Of a stretch of DNA of 31,614 nt, positions 21,795 through 31,246 are shown in pieces. A model generated the notes under the pieces. It worked only from the letters and a program-made list of their open reading frames with translations, was not told the origin of the DNA and searched no databases. Position 1 is the first letter of the stretch, and each line of letters opens with the position of its first letter. Location of the stretch: positions 1 through 31,614 of IMG/VR virus record IMGVR_UViG_3300006100_000046. One strand, given 5' to 3'. The stretch comes from a virus. A program made the position numbers and the translations under genes.

Positions 21795-22130
21795 ATGGGA
21801 CAACTAAAACCTGGTGCTACTTACATATACGAACGAGTGGGCAATACCACTTATGCTAGGGAAATGGGCTCTGAGCCCAGTACCAGATTCCCAATTGGTC
21901 ACGATTGGGATCCAGTTAGCGGACATAAACTTCCACCTGATGCTAGACTTGTAGACGGAAAAACAGTACACGAGCAAATAAAAGAAGACCAGATGTGGGG
22001 CGAAATCCGTCGGATGGCTCGGACAAATGTTACCTTGCAGTCAGAGTTAGAACGTGTTATAATAGTCTATAACTTGATTAAAGAAGAACAAGAAAGAGAA
22101 AACAATTCGGTTGCTTATCACAGGGTATAA
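21795..22130 (+). CDS. Conserved hypothetical phage protein
   Basis: A 111-aa protein starting MGQLKPGATYIYERVGNTTY. The ATG at 21795 is four bases after the previous stop; an in-frame GTG 36 bases earlier lies inside the preceding gene. The N-terminal half is beta-rich, with a Pro-Gly-rich middle (GHDWDPVSGHKLPPDARL), and the C-terminal half is a charged helix (LQSELERVIIVYNLIKEEQERE) that may form a coiled coil. A sigma70-type promoter lies inside its 3' end. Function unknown. Confidence 0.78.
   Translation: MGQLKPGATYIYERVGNTTYAREMGSEPSTRFPIGHDWDPVSGHKLPPDARLVDGKTVHEQIKEDQMWGEIRRMARTNVTLQSELERVIIVYNLIKEEQERENNSVAYHRV
22035..22063 (+). promoter_or_regulatory. Sigma70-type promoter inside a gene
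   Basis: TTGCAG (22035-22040), 17 bases, TATAAT (22058-22063), within the upstream coding region. It would give the clamp-loader-like, zinc-finger and DnaE-like genes their own transcript. Confidence 0.6.
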
Positions 22131-22131
22131 A

Positions 22132-22596
22132 ATGGATAAATTAAGTCTTAACAATGAACTACGACAACTGGATACACGTAATCGTGAATTTTATGATGAG
22201 TTAACTGACGAAGAAAAGAAAAAGTTCAGTACATATTTAATGTTGCGTTATAGTGCCAGCGTAGAGGGAGATCCTGATTTCCAAGAATGGTATCTTAGAG
22301 CTACCAATGAACGTGCCAATATCAATTTCTTTGATTTGAATCATCATCCTAAATTACAATGGTTATTGTTAAGTTCTGTTAGTCCTGGTATGGGAGTCAA
22401 AAGACATTATTGGCAAGGTGCCAAAAAAGCCGAAGGCAATAACAACAAGGCCATTAAGTTTTTAACACGCCTAAATCCAGAAATGAAAGCAGACGAAATT
22501 GAACTATTGGCAGAACTAAACACCACTGCAGATCTTAAAGCACACGCTCGTAGTATGGGAATGTCCGAAGCTGAAATTAAAAAGGAATTAGGTTGA
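22132..22596 (+). CDS. Putative clamp-loader small subunit (gp62-like)
   Basis: A 154-aa all-helical, highly charged protein. The segment LQWLLLSSVSPGMGVKRHYW followed by GAKK resembles by eye the conserved part of T4 gp62, the small clamp-loader subunit, where a hydrophobic strand precedes a Gly-Lys-Arg-aromatic-Trp motif. The end (EIELLAELNTTADLKAHARSMG) is a helical pair like the gp62 tail. T4 gp62 has 187 residues, so this is slightly short. The ATG one base after the previous stop is chosen; a TTG 21 bases upstream is less likely. It overlaps the zinc-finger gene, and that gene overlaps the DnaE-like gene, a replication-type context. Confidence 0.55.
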   Translation: MDKLSLNNELRQLDTRNREFYDELTDEEKKKFSTYLMLRYSASVEGDPDFQEWYLRATNERANINFFDLNHHPKLQWLLLSSVSPGMGVKRHYWQGAKKAEGNNNKAIKFLTRLNPEMKADEIELLAELNTTADLKAHARSMGMSEAEIKKELG

Positions 22597-23276
22597 GTTT
22601 TACTTGTCGTTACTGTAACAAAGACTTTAGAAAAGAAAGTAGTCTTCTTGCACATCTTTGCGAACCTAAACGACGTTGGCAACAGGAAAAAGAAACAGGT
22701 GTGCAGTTAGGATTAAAAGCCTATTTGAGATTCTATGAAATAACACAAGGTAGTGCAAAATTAAAATCCTACAAAGATTTTGTTGCCAGTCCTTATTATA
22801 GTGCGTTTGTCAAGTACGGCAGATACTTGGTTGCTATTCGTGCGGTAAATACCACTAGCTTTACTGAATGGCTATTAAGAAACAATAAGAAATTAGACAA
22901 TTGGTGCAAAGATACATTGTATACCGAATGGCTATTTGATTATATGAAAAAAGAATCAGTGCAAGACGCACTGGAAAGAGCATTCAAAGAAATGCAGGAA
23001 TATGCAGACGATCAAACAAGTTCTACAGTTAATTTTAACGACTATTTCCGTGTTGCGGGCAATAGTCTTGTGTGTTACCATATTACCACTGGCCGCATTA
23101 GCCCTTGGATTGTATACAATTGTGCCAGCGGTATTGCAGTACTTGATACACTCAATGAAGAACAAGTTGCGATGATATTGCCTTGGATTGATCCAGAATT
23201 TTGGCAGAGAAAATTTCAAGACTTTATGGCAGATACTGAATGGATCAAAGATATATTGAAATCAGCAGGACTATGA
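22593..23276 (+). CDS. Zinc-finger protein of unknown function
   Basis: A 227-aa protein with a TTG start overlapping the previous stop as TTGA. The N-terminus has a C2HC-type finger: Cys5 and Cys8 (CRYC), then His and Cys in LLAHLCEPK (about 21-23). The remainder is helical, with Trp- and Tyr-rich segments (TEWLLRNNKKLDNWC, ISPWIVYNCASG), and gives no further motif. Similar small zinc-finger proteins with this layout occur in T4-type phages near replication genes. It is translationally coupled on both sides, which suggests it works with the clamp-loader-like and DnaE-like products. Confidence 0.82.
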   Translation: MSFTCRYCNKDFRKESSLLAHLCEPKRRWQQEKETGVQLGLKAYLRFYEITQGSAKLKSYKDFVASPYYSAFVKYGRYLVAIRAVNTTSFTEWLLRNNKKLDNWCKDTLYTEWLFDYMKKESVQDALERAFKEMQEYADDQTSSTVNFNDYFRVAGNSLVCYHITTGRISPWIVYNCASGIAVLDTLNEEQVAMILPWIDPEFWQRKFQDFMADTEWIKDILKSAGL

Positions 23277-23863
23277 ATCAAAAGAAGTTTTCCAGTGATA
23301 TTGATATAGATTTCGGGGACCGCAATCGTGCATTGGCGTTGCTTAAAACAACTCCTGCAAGTATCATGCGAGACGGCAAGTTAATCAAGCATAATACTGG
23401 AGTCTACGCCACGGATGTATCCACAGATCCTTTGCTGGGTGTAGCCAGTATAGAGTATCAATCAGCTGAAGATCTAGGCTATACCAAGTTGGACTTTTTG
23501 AATGTCGGCCTGTATAATCAAGTACGAGACGAAGATCATTTGAATAGTCTAATGGCACAAGAGCCACCGTGGGATAAACTATATCAGCGTGAGTTCTGTG
23601 AGCAGTTAATACACATCAATCAGCATTATGATACACTGATTAAAATGCCCGAAGCAGTTAATACTATACCCCGTATGGCTATGTTTTTGGCAGTTATTCG
23701 TCCGGGAAAACGACACTTGATTGGCTTGCCCTGGGCTAAGGTTGCTGAAACTGTGTGGCAACGACCAGATGACGATGAATACTACTTTAAGAAGTCTCAT
23801 AGCCTAGCCTATGCACATCTTGTAGTAGTTAATATGAACTTGTTAAACGATCCTACGAACTAG
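23273..23863 (+). CDS. Miniature DnaE-like protein (C-family polymerase palm motifs)
   Basis: A 196-aa protein whose motifs line up in order with the catalytic core of the bacterial Pol III alpha subunit. SDIDIDFGDR (8-17) fits the PDFDVDF motif with Asp11 and Asp13; KHNTGVY (39-45) fits the KHAGGVVI block; EDLGYTKLDFLN (66-77) fits the VKFDFLG motif with Asp74; AVIRPGK (140-146) fits LFRPGP; KKSHSLAY (173-180) fits NKSHSAAY. All three catalytic aspartates are kept in a protein about half the size of the matching DnaE region, with no PHP, tau-binding or OB domains. Its ATG overlaps the previous stop (ATGA); an upstream in-frame ATG at 23240 is inside the preceding gene. Activity is unknown. 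Confidence 0.75.
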   Translation: MNQKKFSSDIDIDFGDRNRALALLKTTPASIMRDGKLIKHNTGVYATDVSTDPLLGVASIEYQSAEDLGYTKLDFLNVGLYNQVRDEDHLNSLMAQEPPWDKLYQREFCEQLIHINQHYDTLIKMPEAVNTIPRMAMFLAVIRPGKRHLIGLPWAKVAETVWQRPDDDEYYFKKSHSLAYAHLVVVNMNLLNDPTN

Positions 23864-24217
23864 GGTTATACTACGACGCTTACCGCGTTTTTGAGCGTTT
23901 TCTTTAAGACTTATAGCTGGGCCGTATTTTAATTCCACGTCCTTGCTGTTTAGGGTTTTTAAGGTAAACCTAAACTGAATCCAATCTTGTTTTAAGAAAA
24001 TGTTAATGGGAACCATACGGTTGCTTTCCCACCACCACGTGTCTGCCAACTCCATATAAAGTCGTTTTTGATCTGAAGTTTTTAAGGCAGCGTAATCGTA
24101 AATGCTGGTGATAACATCGTCGATGTTTTGAATGATTCCTATGTACTCATTGCCACCGTAGGTAACTAGGCTGAGAAAAGGAAATTCGTCTAATAATTTT
24201 TGGTATTCTAATTCCAC
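23843..24217 (-). CDS. Hypothetical protein
   Basis: A minus-strand gene of 124 residues if it starts at the GTG (24217), five bases after TATAAATA; an in-frame ATG at 24241 would add eight residues but lies upstream of that box. Sequence highlights: EFPFLSLVTYGGNEYIGIIQN, LYMELADTWWWESNRMVPI and a basic tail KRGKRRSITLVRRIV. The triple Trp and the basic end might suit nucleic-acid or protein binding. It converges on the DnaE-like gene, overlapping its last 21 bases, and diverges from the baseplate-like gene. I do not recognise the family. Confidence 0.78.
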   Translation of the reverse strand: MELEYQKLLDEFPFLSLVTYGGNEYIGIIQNIDDVITSIYDYAALKTSDQKRLYMELADTWWWESNRMVPINIFLKQDWIQFRFTLKTLNSKDVELKYGPAISLKENAQKRGKRRSITLVRRIV

Positions 24218-24222
24218 AATGA

Positions 24223-24230
24223 TATTTATA
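24223..24230 (-). promoter_or_regulatory. T4-late-type promoter TATAAATA, leaderless start
   Basis: TATTTATA on the plus strand is TATAAATA on the minus strand, five bases before the GTG start at 24217, so transcription would begin on the start codon. Confidence 0.6.
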
Positions 24231-24265
24231 GCCAAATTCAAAGCTAATTACGAATGTGATATTCT

Positions 24266-24273
24266 GCTAAATA
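24266..24273 (+). promoter_or_regulatory. Late-like promoter box, leaderless start
   Basis: GCTAAATA four bases before ATG 24278, divergent from the minus-strand TATAAATA box 36 bases away. It would open the structural cassette. Confidence 0.5.
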
Positions 24274-24277
24274 TCTA

Positions 24278-24802
24278 ATGCAGCAGATTTATAGTTATCT
24301 CTACGATTCGGTGGTCGTTGTCCAATTTGACACAGATCCCACTATACCAACAAGGAACAGAGTAGTGTACAACAGACCCTTAAAGCTTTATCAAGGTGTT
24401 GACAACATAGTTAAGATTCAGGTCTTGAACAGTGATCAAAAACCTGTAGATATCACCGATTATACCGTAACTTTCAATTTAATAGACAGTTACGTTTATG
24501 CCAACGCCAATGTTGTACTCAGTAGTCAAATGACAGTTAGCAATGCAAGGTCCGGATTAGGTTCAGTTACCATTGGACAATTGGAATTATTACAGTTAAA
24601 CAGTTTAGATAGACAAGATTATACATACAATCTATTATTCAATAATGGTTCTGCAAATGTTGCAGCTTATGTAGATGATAATTATGGTGTGTCTGGGCAA
24701 GTAGAAATTAATCCCAGCGGGTATGCCGCTGGTGCAGCAGAATTATTAGATTTTGGATCTGTAGCTGACCCGGCTACAGGTGCAGATTTTGGAACAATTT
24801 AG
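24278..24802 (+). CDS. Baseplate/tail structural protein (BppU N-domain-like)
   Basis: A 174-aa beta-rich protein. The segment RPLKLYQGVDNIVKIQVLNS then QKPVDITDYTVTFNLID has the form of the BppU-type N-terminal domain found in baseplate and fibre-attachment proteins: an Ig-like sandwich with a variable chemistry of linear position. The C-terminus is Gly/Ala-rich and flexible. Its place directly before the large collagen-like fibre suggests that it anchors the fibre to the baseplate. No signal peptide or membrane segment. There is no Shine-Dalgarno and the ATG is four bases after a late-like box. Confidence 0.75.
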   Translation: MQQIYSYLYDSVVVVQFDTDPTIPTRNRVVYNRPLKLYQGVDNIVKIQVLNSDQKPVDITDYTVTFNLIDSYVYANANVVLSSQMTVSNARSGLGSVTIGQLELLQLNSLDRQDYTYNLLFNNGSANVAAYVDDNYGVSGQVEINPSGYAAGAAELLDFGSVADPATGADFGTI

Positions 24803-24811
24803 GAAAGAACG

Positions 24812-27800
24812 ATGGCTAAACAAGTACAATGGAGACGTGGAAACACAGCACAAAACAGCACTTTTGTTGGTGCGCCCGGTGAGGTCACGGTTAACACAGA
24901 TAATTGGACTTTAATAGTTCATGACGGAGTAACTGCTGGCGGTTTCCCCATCAACGACATTAATCTTTCTAGTATCAGCAGTAACCTAGTGCCATCAGCC
25001 AATGTGACCTATAGTTTAGGTACTCCAGATCTTCAGTGGAAAGAGTTATTTGTAAGTAATCACACAGTTTGGATTGGTAATGTACCGTTAAGCACAGACC
25101 CAAATGGTGGGTTATTGGTAGGCGGTCAGCCTGTATTGGTAAACAACGGTAATGCCAGTGTAGCCACCAGTGGAAACATCACTGCCAATTACTTTTTTGG
25201 TAATGGACGTTATTTAACTGGAATAGTTTCAACTAGTAACTACGGTGATGCCAATGTTGCGGCATATTTGCAAGGTAACATTACTGCAGGTAATATAGTT
25301 GCTACTGGAATTTTTTATCCAAATGGTCAGCCTATATTAGGCGGCGGTGGCGGAAGTAGTACTGGTACAATATTAAGTAATTCAGCACCAGTTAGCCCTA
25401 CACAAGGTGAACAATGGTTCGACCCAACTGCAGGTCAAATATACATTTATTACGGTAATGCTTGGGTAACTGCAAATCCTGGTATTGCGGGACCGACTGG
25501 ACCAACAGGACCTGCAGGCCCTTCAGGAGGACCACAAGGACCACAAGGACCAGCAGGCAATGACGGCCCACAAGGACCAACAGGACCAGCTGGCGGCCCA
25601 TCGGGACCACAAGGACCAAGCGGACCACAGGGCCCAACAGGCCCTGCAGGTTCACAAGGATACCAAGGACCTGTAGGTGCACAAGGGCCACAAGGCGTAC
25701 AAGGACCACAAGGTATACACGGTAATGTTGGACCAGCTGGCCCATCGGGCATACAAGGACCACAGGGACCAAGTGGTCCACAAGGTCCTAGCGGAGCAGT
25801 GGGTCCCACTGGAATACCTGGTGTTGGCGGAATAAGAGGACTTCAAGGACCACAAGGCGCACAAGGACCACAAGGACCGCAAGGCCCAAGCGGAGCACAA
25901 GGTACTGCAGGAACTAGCGGACTACGTGGCTTACAAGGCCCACAAGGACCGCAAGGCCCGATTGGTGCAACTGGTAATACTGGGCCTTTAGGGCCAAGCG
26001 GTCCAGTCGGTGCACAAGGGCCGCAGGGTCCAGTTGGAGCTCAAGGTCCACAGGGACCGCAAGGCCAAGGCTACACTTATAAAGGCATTTATAGTGCAAA
26101 TGTAGCATATACTCCTTATGATACTGTAACCTCAGGTGGAAATTTATACATTAAAGTTGGTTCAACTACCACTGGTTCTCCGCTTTCCGACGGACTAAAT
26201 TGGAATTTAATTGTTAATGCTGGACCGCAAGGACCGCAAGGTGCAGCCAGCACAGTGCCTGGACCACAGGGTACACAAGGACCACAAGGACCAAGCGGAC
26301 CACAAGGAGCAGCAAGTTCGGTACCCGGACCACAAGGTCCACAAGGACAAACAGGCCCACAAGGACCGCAAGGACCTAGTGGTTTCAACGGTGACAAATA
26401 TGCTACAACTAGTAACAGTACTTGGACTATTACTTCTGTAAACGGTACTAGTGGCACTATTACTATCGGTACTAATCTAAGTTATACTGCAGCTCAAAAC
26501 ATATTTGTAGCAAAAGATGCTTACAATTATCAATTGGCTGCAGTTGTTGATTATTCAGCTAATGGTAGATTACATTTCAGCACCACTGGCTCGTTAGGCT
26601 CAGGAACATATAGTTCTTGGATTATTAACTTAGATGGTGCAGTCGGTAGTGCTGGTCCACAGGGACCTACTGGCTTACAAGGACCACAAGGTCCAAGTGG
26701 TGTTAACGGCAACGATGGAGTACAAGGACCACAAGGACCACAAGGACTGCAAGGTCCAACTGGGGCACGAGGACCACAAGGTACACAAGGACCACAAGGC
26801 CCAATTGGTAATGTCGGTGCGTCGGGCCCACAAGGCCCTCAAGGACCAGTAGGATTTACAGGACCTGCTGGCCCAGCTGGTGCGGCCAGTACTGTACCTG
26901 GACCACAAGGTGTTCAAGGACCAACTGGACCAATCGGTCCTGTGGGTGGAAACGGTCCGCAAGGACCACAAGGACCACAAGGAACATTTGGCGGAACAAC
27001 CAATTTACCGTTAATTACTACCAATACCACAATCAGTACTAGTACTAGTACTGGCGCACTACAGGTTGCTGGTGGTGGCGGAATTGGCGGAAACTTATAT
27101 ATTGGCGGAAACTTAGTTGTACTTGGTACAATCACTAGCGCAGGTAATGTTGTAACTGGCGGAGGCAGTGGTGGAGGCGGTAGCGGTGGATTTACATTTA
27201 ACGGTGCATTGCTAACACTCAGTAATACTGCTACTACAAGCCTACAGGCCAACAACTCGGGTATTTTAGTAGACGGTGCCAATGCCAGCTTGTTATGGAA
27301 TTCAACTTACAATGATTGGACATTTAATACTGGTATTAGAACACTGGGAAATAGCGGAAATATCAGTAATGTTGCTACTTACTTTGGCAATAACATTGTA
27401 CTAACTGGTAATGCAAATGCTGTAAATTACTTTGGTAATAACATTGTAGTAACTGGCTATGCAAACGCTGCAACATTTGTTGGTAATGGTTCTGGTATTA
27501 CATATATATTAGGTTCTGCAGTATCAGGTACTGTACTGTCAGCAGTTACAGCACAATATGTAACAGGATTAACCGCTGCCAATGTTACTAATGCATTAGG
27601 TTTTGTGCCAATGAATAGTAATGCAAGTATTGTAAGTTCAGGAGTTGCACAGTATGTCACTGGTAATATTCAAAGCAATATTAATGGGCTGGGTGTATTA
27701 TCAACAGTTACTGTTAGTGGAAATGCTACAGTAAATGCGTTAACTGTTAATAATTCAGTAACCATTGGCACAACACTAGGAGTTCTAGGAAATATTTATA

Positions 27801-28162
27801 GTAATGCTGCCAGTGGTACTAGTACATCAACTTCTACAGCATTGGGCTATATTGGCTTACCACAAAACAGTCAAAGTTCAGGATATACACTGGCATACGC
27901 AGATCAAGGCAAGCACGTTTATGTAACTGCAAACAGTACTGTAACGGTACCTGCTAACAGTACTGTAGCGTTCCCAATTGGCAGTGCAATTACAATTGTT
28001 GCAGGTCCTACCGCAACAGTGACTATATCAACTACATCTGATACTATGTATTTGGCAGGCACCGGCAATACTGGTAGTCGTACACTGGCCCCATACGGTA
28101 TGGCCACAATGGTTAAAGTTGCTAGTACAACTTGGTACATTAACGGAACAGGATTGTCATAA
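24812..28162 (+). CDS. Collagen-like tail fibre protein
   Basis: A 1116-aa fibre. Residues 1-45 ([20 protein letters not shown] then [14 protein letters not shown]) are the attachment motif of many phage fibres. Three blocks of Gly-X-Y triplets, mostly GPQGP, cover about 226-420, 470-526 and 608-727 and should form collagen-like triple helices. Between the first two, [17 protein letters not shown] ... NWNLIV is like a small carbohydrate-binding module. [11 protein letters not shown] recurs within blocks. After 730 come Gly-rich and Asn-rich beta repeats ([13 protein letters not shown]) and a terminal domain ending WYINGTGLS, probably the receptor-binding tip. AGGAAAG precedes the ATG. It ends as a TAATG overlap with the next gene. 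Confidence 0.93.
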   Translation: MAKQVQWRRGNTAQNSTFVGAPGEVTVNTDNWTLIVHDGVTAGGFPINDINLSSISSNLVPSANVTYSLGTPDLQWKELFVSNHTVWIGNVPLSTDPNGGLLVGGQPVLVNNGNASVATSGNITANYFFGNGRYLTGIVSTSNYGDANVAAYLQGNITAGNIVATGIFYPNGQPILGGGGGSSTGTILSNSAPVSPTQGEQWFDPTAGQIYIYYGNAWVTANPGIAGPTGPTGPAGPSGGPQGPQGPAGNDGPQGPTGPAGGPSGPQGPSGPQGPTGPAGSQGYQGPVGAQGPQGVQGPQGIHGNVGPAGPSGIQGPQGPSGPQGPSGAVGPTGIPGVGGIRGLQGPQGAQGPQGPQGPSGAQGTAGTSGLRGLQGPQGPQGPIGATGNTGPLGPSGPVGAQGPQGPVGAQGPQGPQGQGYTYKGIYSANVAYTPYDTVTSGGNLYIKVGSTTTGSPLSDGLNWNLIVNAGPQGPQGAASTVPGPQGTQGPQGPSGPQGAASSVPGPQGPQGQTGPQGPQGPSGFNGDKYATTSNSTWTITSVNGTSGTITIGTNLSYTAAQNIFVAKDAYNYQLAAVVDYSANGRLHFSTTGSLGSGTYSSWIINLDGAVGSAGPQGPTGLQGPQGPSGVNGNDGVQGPQGPQGLQGPTGARGPQGTQGPQGPIGNVGASGPQGPQGPVGFTGPAGPAGAASTVPGPQGVQGPTGPIGPVGGNGPQGPQGPQGTFGGTTNLPLITTNTTISTSTSTGALQVAGGGGIGGNLYIGGNLVVLGTITSAGNVVTGGGSGGGGSGGFTFNGALLTLSNTATTSLQANNSGILVDGANASLLWNSTYNDWTFNTGIRTLGNSGNISNVATYFGNNIVLTGNANAVNYFGNNIVVTGYANAATFVGNGSGITYILGSAVSGTVLSAVTAQYVTGLTAANVTNALGFVPMNSNASIVSSGVAQYVTGNIQSNINGLGVLSTVTVSGNATVNALTVNNSVTIGTTLGVLGNIYSNAASGTSTSTSTALGYIGLPQNSQSSGYTLAYADQGKHVYVTANSTVTVPANSTVAFPIGSAITIVAGPTATVTISTTSDTMYLAGTGNTGSRTLAPYGMATMVKVASTTWYINGTGLS

Positions 28163-30057
28163 TGACAGGTGCAGTTGCAGTTATGGCTAGTTATGGCGGG
28201 AGTTTAATTCCTGTTGTATCTAGCATTAGTCCTAATACCAGTACAATAGCAGGCGGTGTTAATGTTACTATTACCGGAAAAAACTTTACTTGGGCCACTA
28301 GTGCCACAGTAGGCGGATCTGCAGTAACTAATTTTACTGTGGTCAGTGATACCAGTATTACTTGTACAGTGCCGTCTGGTAGTGCAGGAACTGCTAGTGT
28401 TGTAGTTACTAGCCCGTACGGCAGTAATAAGGCCAATACATTATGGACTTATACGTACCCTGTACCGACAATCACCGGTATATCTCCGACCAGTGGCCCA
28501 ATACAAGGCAATACCACAGTTACTATCACAGGTACTAATTTTATCAATGTTACTGCAGTTAAATTTGGCACAACAAACGCCACAAATTTTACTGCCAATA
28601 GCACAACACAAATTACTGCAACCAGTCCAACAGAAACGGCTGGGGTTATTGATATTCGAGTAACTGCTGCAGGCGGAACCACTGCTACTAGCTCAGCTGA
28701 TCAATTTACCTATATGAGTCTGGCTCCATTAATAACTGGTATTAGTCCTTCATCAGGATATATTGCTGGCGGAACTACAGTTACTCTCACTGGAGTACAT
28801 TTTACGGGAGTAACAGCAGTTACAATTGGTGGAACACCTGCTACCAGTGTTGTAGTCAACAGCGATACCAGTTTAACTTGTGTAGTTCCAGCTGGAAGTA
28901 TAGGTACTGCAAGTGTTATTGCTACTAATTCTTATGGTAGTAACTCGTCTAATACCTTATGGACTTACATTTATCCTCCTCCAACAATTACCGGGGTTTC
29001 ACCTAGTAGCGGAACTACATTAGGCGGGACTTCAGTTGTGATTACTGGTACTGAATTTATTGGTGTTACTGCAGTTAAATTTGGTACATTAAATGCGTCA
29101 AGTTATACTGTTAATAGTTCAACCCAGATCACTGCAACTGCACCAGCCGAATCTGCTGGCATTATAGATATAACAGTTACTGCACGCGGCGGCGGCAGTT
29201 CGGTCCAGACATCAGACCAATTTACTTATACATCACCTATACCAATAGTGACTAGTGTTAGTCCGAATACCGGTGGTGGTGGTCTAACAGTTACTATAAC
29301 CGGACAATATTTTACTGGTGCAACTTCAGTGACCCTTGGAGGTAACCCGGCTACATCAGTGGTTGTTAACAGTGATACCAGCATAACCTGCGTAATACCT
29401 AGTCATCCAATTGGACAGGTCAGTGTTAATGTAACTACAGCCAGTGGGACAAACACAAATAATACATTGTTTAACTACACCAATGGTGGATATAGTGGAG
29501 TAGATAGTGCAGAAGGATTAGTCACCCACGGTTATTTTGATAATGCGCCACATACTGGATATAGAATCACAACATCAACAGGTTCAGCAACTGTTAACAG
29601 CATAACAAATTCTATTTTAGGGTCTTCGGGAATGACCACATTGAATCCGCTAGATACTGGTAATTTTGACGACGGTTATTGGCATGTTACTTTACCATTT
29701 AGTATAAATTATTTAGGCACATCCTACAACGACTTTTATGTTGGCACCAACAGTTATATAACATTTACTGCAGGTTCAACAATTTATACAAATGTATCAA
29801 ACATTTATCCAGCATTGCCTAAAATATTGTTGGCAACAGGCGATAACTATTCTAATAATGCTTGGTCTCAGGTATCCGGAAGTGCTCCTAATAGGACATT
29901 TAGAATTCGTGTGCAAGGAGTTAATTCTAGTAGCGGACCGTCAGCAAAAGGATTGCCGGTCCCTGATGGGTATAACATAGAATATGAAGTAACATTTTAC
30001 GAATCTCCCAGCAATCAATTTGATGTACAATTTGGTGTAAATGCAATTCACGCTTAG
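28162..30057 (+). CDS. Adhesin-like protein with five TIG/IPT domains
   Basis: A 631-aa beta protein. Five Ig-like TIG/IPT domains lie at about 17-100, 101-186, 189-271, 273-358 and 361-440, each opening with a I-x-P-x-x-x/G motif such as ITGISPSSG and containing a VTITG strand. The odd-numbered domains resemble each other (SDTSITCTVP, then NTLWTYTYP), as do the even ones (VKFGTTNA, STTQITAT, DQFTYMS), so the array is A-B-A-B-A. Residues 441-631 form a different beta domain (PFSINYLGTSYNDFYVGTNS). Such proteins bind surface glycans or extend fibres. The start overlaps the fibre gene stop. Confidence 0.9.
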   Translation: MTGAVAVMASYGGSLIPVVSSISPNTSTIAGGVNVTITGKNFTWATSATVGGSAVTNFTVVSDTSITCTVPSGSAGTASVVVTSPYGSNKANTLWTYTYPVPTITGISPTSGPIQGNTTVTITGTNFINVTAVKFGTTNATNFTANSTTQITATSPTETAGVIDIRVTAAGGTTATSSADQFTYMSLAPLITGISPSSGYIAGGTTVTLTGVHFTGVTAVTIGGTPATSVVVNSDTSLTCVVPAGSIGTASVIATNSYGSNSSNTLWTYIYPPPTITGVSPSSGTTLGGTSVVITGTEFIGVTAVKFGTLNASSYTVNSSTQITATAPAESAGIIDITVTARGGGSSVQTSDQFTYTSPIPIVTSVSPNTGGGGLTVTITGQYFTGATSVTLGGNPATSVVVNSDTSITCVIPSHPIGQVSVNVTTASGTNTNNTLFNYTNGGYSGVDSAEGLVTHGYFDNAPHTGYRITTSTGSATVNSITNSILGSSGMTTLNPLDTGNFDDGYWHVTLPFSINYLGTSYNDFYVGTNSYITFTAGSTIYTNVSNIYPALPKILLATGDNYSNNAWSQVSGSAPNRTFRIRVQGVNSSSGPSAKGLPVPDGYNIEYEVTFYESPSNQFDVQFGVNAIHA

Positions 30058-30066
30058 GAAAAATAA

Positions 30067-31209
30067 ATGGCAAATATCGGAACTGGAATAATTATTGATA
30101 CTGGCGTTATAATTGATGGAACAACTCCTCCTTGGATTGTTACTCCGTATGTAAGTCCTCAAAATTTATATTGGAATGCTGTATTATCTCCGTTCAAACC
30201 ACTGGTTTCTGTTGGTGGAAATGAACCAATGACATATTTTATTATAGATGGGTCACTGCCTACAGGAATAACATTAGACCCTATTACAGGAATAGTATCG
30301 GGTACTGCACCTCCAGTGACTTCTTCTACATCTGTTACATTTGGAGTACAGGACATATTCGGCATTGTTAATCCTATAACCAGTACGGTATCTTTTGTTA
30401 TAACAAAAGGACCATTGGCTGGAATATCTACTTCACTATTGTTATTTCAATGGTCAAACCCTGCCAGCGGAAGTTCTACGTGGACAGACCTGTCAGGCCA
30501 CAATAGAAATGGAACTATTGTAGGTTCTCCTGGTTATGTGGTTAACAGTAACGGTGATGCTGGACTACAATTTACTGCCAATGCAAGTGGTAATCAACGT
30601 GTAACTATTAAAAGCGATTACATAGGCGGTACAACTATTATGGTTGCAAGCCTAACAGGTGGGGCTGGCACTTTAGCCACTGACGTAGAGCAATCAACGG
30701 GTAGTGGTTTTAGCGTAAGTTTGTTAACAACAACACCTGCTTATCCTCAAACTGATCCAGCAACAGGCTTACCTGCGATAGTAGGTAGAGTTAATATATA
30801 TTCTAATCCAGGTGGTACTGCATCGGGTGCATTCAATTGGGGCGCATCGACTAATAAAATTGCAATTTATGTGTTTAATATGGCTTATGGTACCAGCCCA
30901 CAAGGATATCCAATCAATTTACCAACATTTTATATTGCCGGAACAAATACTGGAGCATTAAGTGGAATGCTTAACCAAACTCCGGGTGCATCTGAGTTGT
31001 ATGGAGCTGAAGCTTCTAGTACTATTTTATCTGGATATCCAAGTGAATATGCCAGCTGGGGACAATCTTATTCGCCAAGTAGTGCCGCCTCCACAAATTA
31101 TATGGAAATAAATGGCACTCTTTATGCTATTTTACAATACCAAACTAAATTGACTGGTGCTGCTTTAACCCAAACCATCAGCGCACTGCAAAGCTATTAT
31201 AATTGTTAA
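30067..31209 (+). CDS. Putative receptor-binding protein (Ig-like plus LamG-like)
   Basis: A 380-aa protein without a signal peptide. Residues about 45-115 contain IDGSLPTGITLDPITGIVSG, the signature of putative-Ig (He_PIG/cadherin-like) domains. After about 120 follows a jelly-roll region (WTDLSGHNRNGTIVG, then LQFTANASGNQRVTI) resembling the LamG/concanavalin-like fold that binds sugars. It ends in NYMEINGTLYAILQY, as in capsule-binding phage proteins. AGGAAA precedes the ATG. It belongs to the fibre cassette, probably an adhesin tip or decoration (inference). Confidence 0.82.
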   Translation: MANIGTGIIIDTGVIIDGTTPPWIVTPYVSPQNLYWNAVLSPFKPLVSVGGNEPMTYFIIDGSLPTGITLDPITGIVSGTAPPVTSSTSVTFGVQDIFGIVNPITSTVSFVITKGPLAGISTSLLLFQWSNPASGSSTWTDLSGHNRNGTIVGSPGYVVNSNGDAGLQFTANASGNQRVTIKSDYIGGTTIMVASLTGGAGTLATDVEQSTGSGFSVSLLTTTPAYPQTDPATGLPAIVGRVNIYSNPGGTASGAFNWGASTNKIAIYVFNMAYGTSPQGYPINLPTFYIAGTNTGALSGMLNQTPGASELYGAEASSTILSGYPSEYASWGQSYSPSSAASTNYMEINGTLYAILQYQTKLTGAALTQTISALQSYYNC

Positions 31210-31217
31210 TGAGTTAA

Positions 31218-31225
31218 AATAAATA
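31218..31225 (+). promoter_or_regulatory. Late-like promoter box
   Basis: AATAAATA in the 37-base gap before the last gene, with expected +1 near 31231 and a CGGAG ribosome site at 31236-31240. Confidence 0.4.
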
Positions 31226-31246
31226 TAAAATATATCGGAGTAATAG

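Noticed and set aside
25450-25809. Long antisense frames over the collagen repeats encoding Gly-Pro-Cys-like or Trp-Ser-Leu-like repeats
   Set aside because: They mirror the triplet repeats of the sense gene, with no start signals. The same holds for antisense and +1 frames at 25652-25900, 26116-26457, 26634-26980 and 31289-31606.
25488-26070. CRISPR-like repeated DNA
   Set aside because: The repeats are GGACCACAAGGACC-type codon repeats in frame with no unique spacers of fixed length.
24812-28162. Host-derived animal collagen
   Set aside because: The N-terminal phage fibre motif, proline-glutamine triplets and context are typical of phage fibres.
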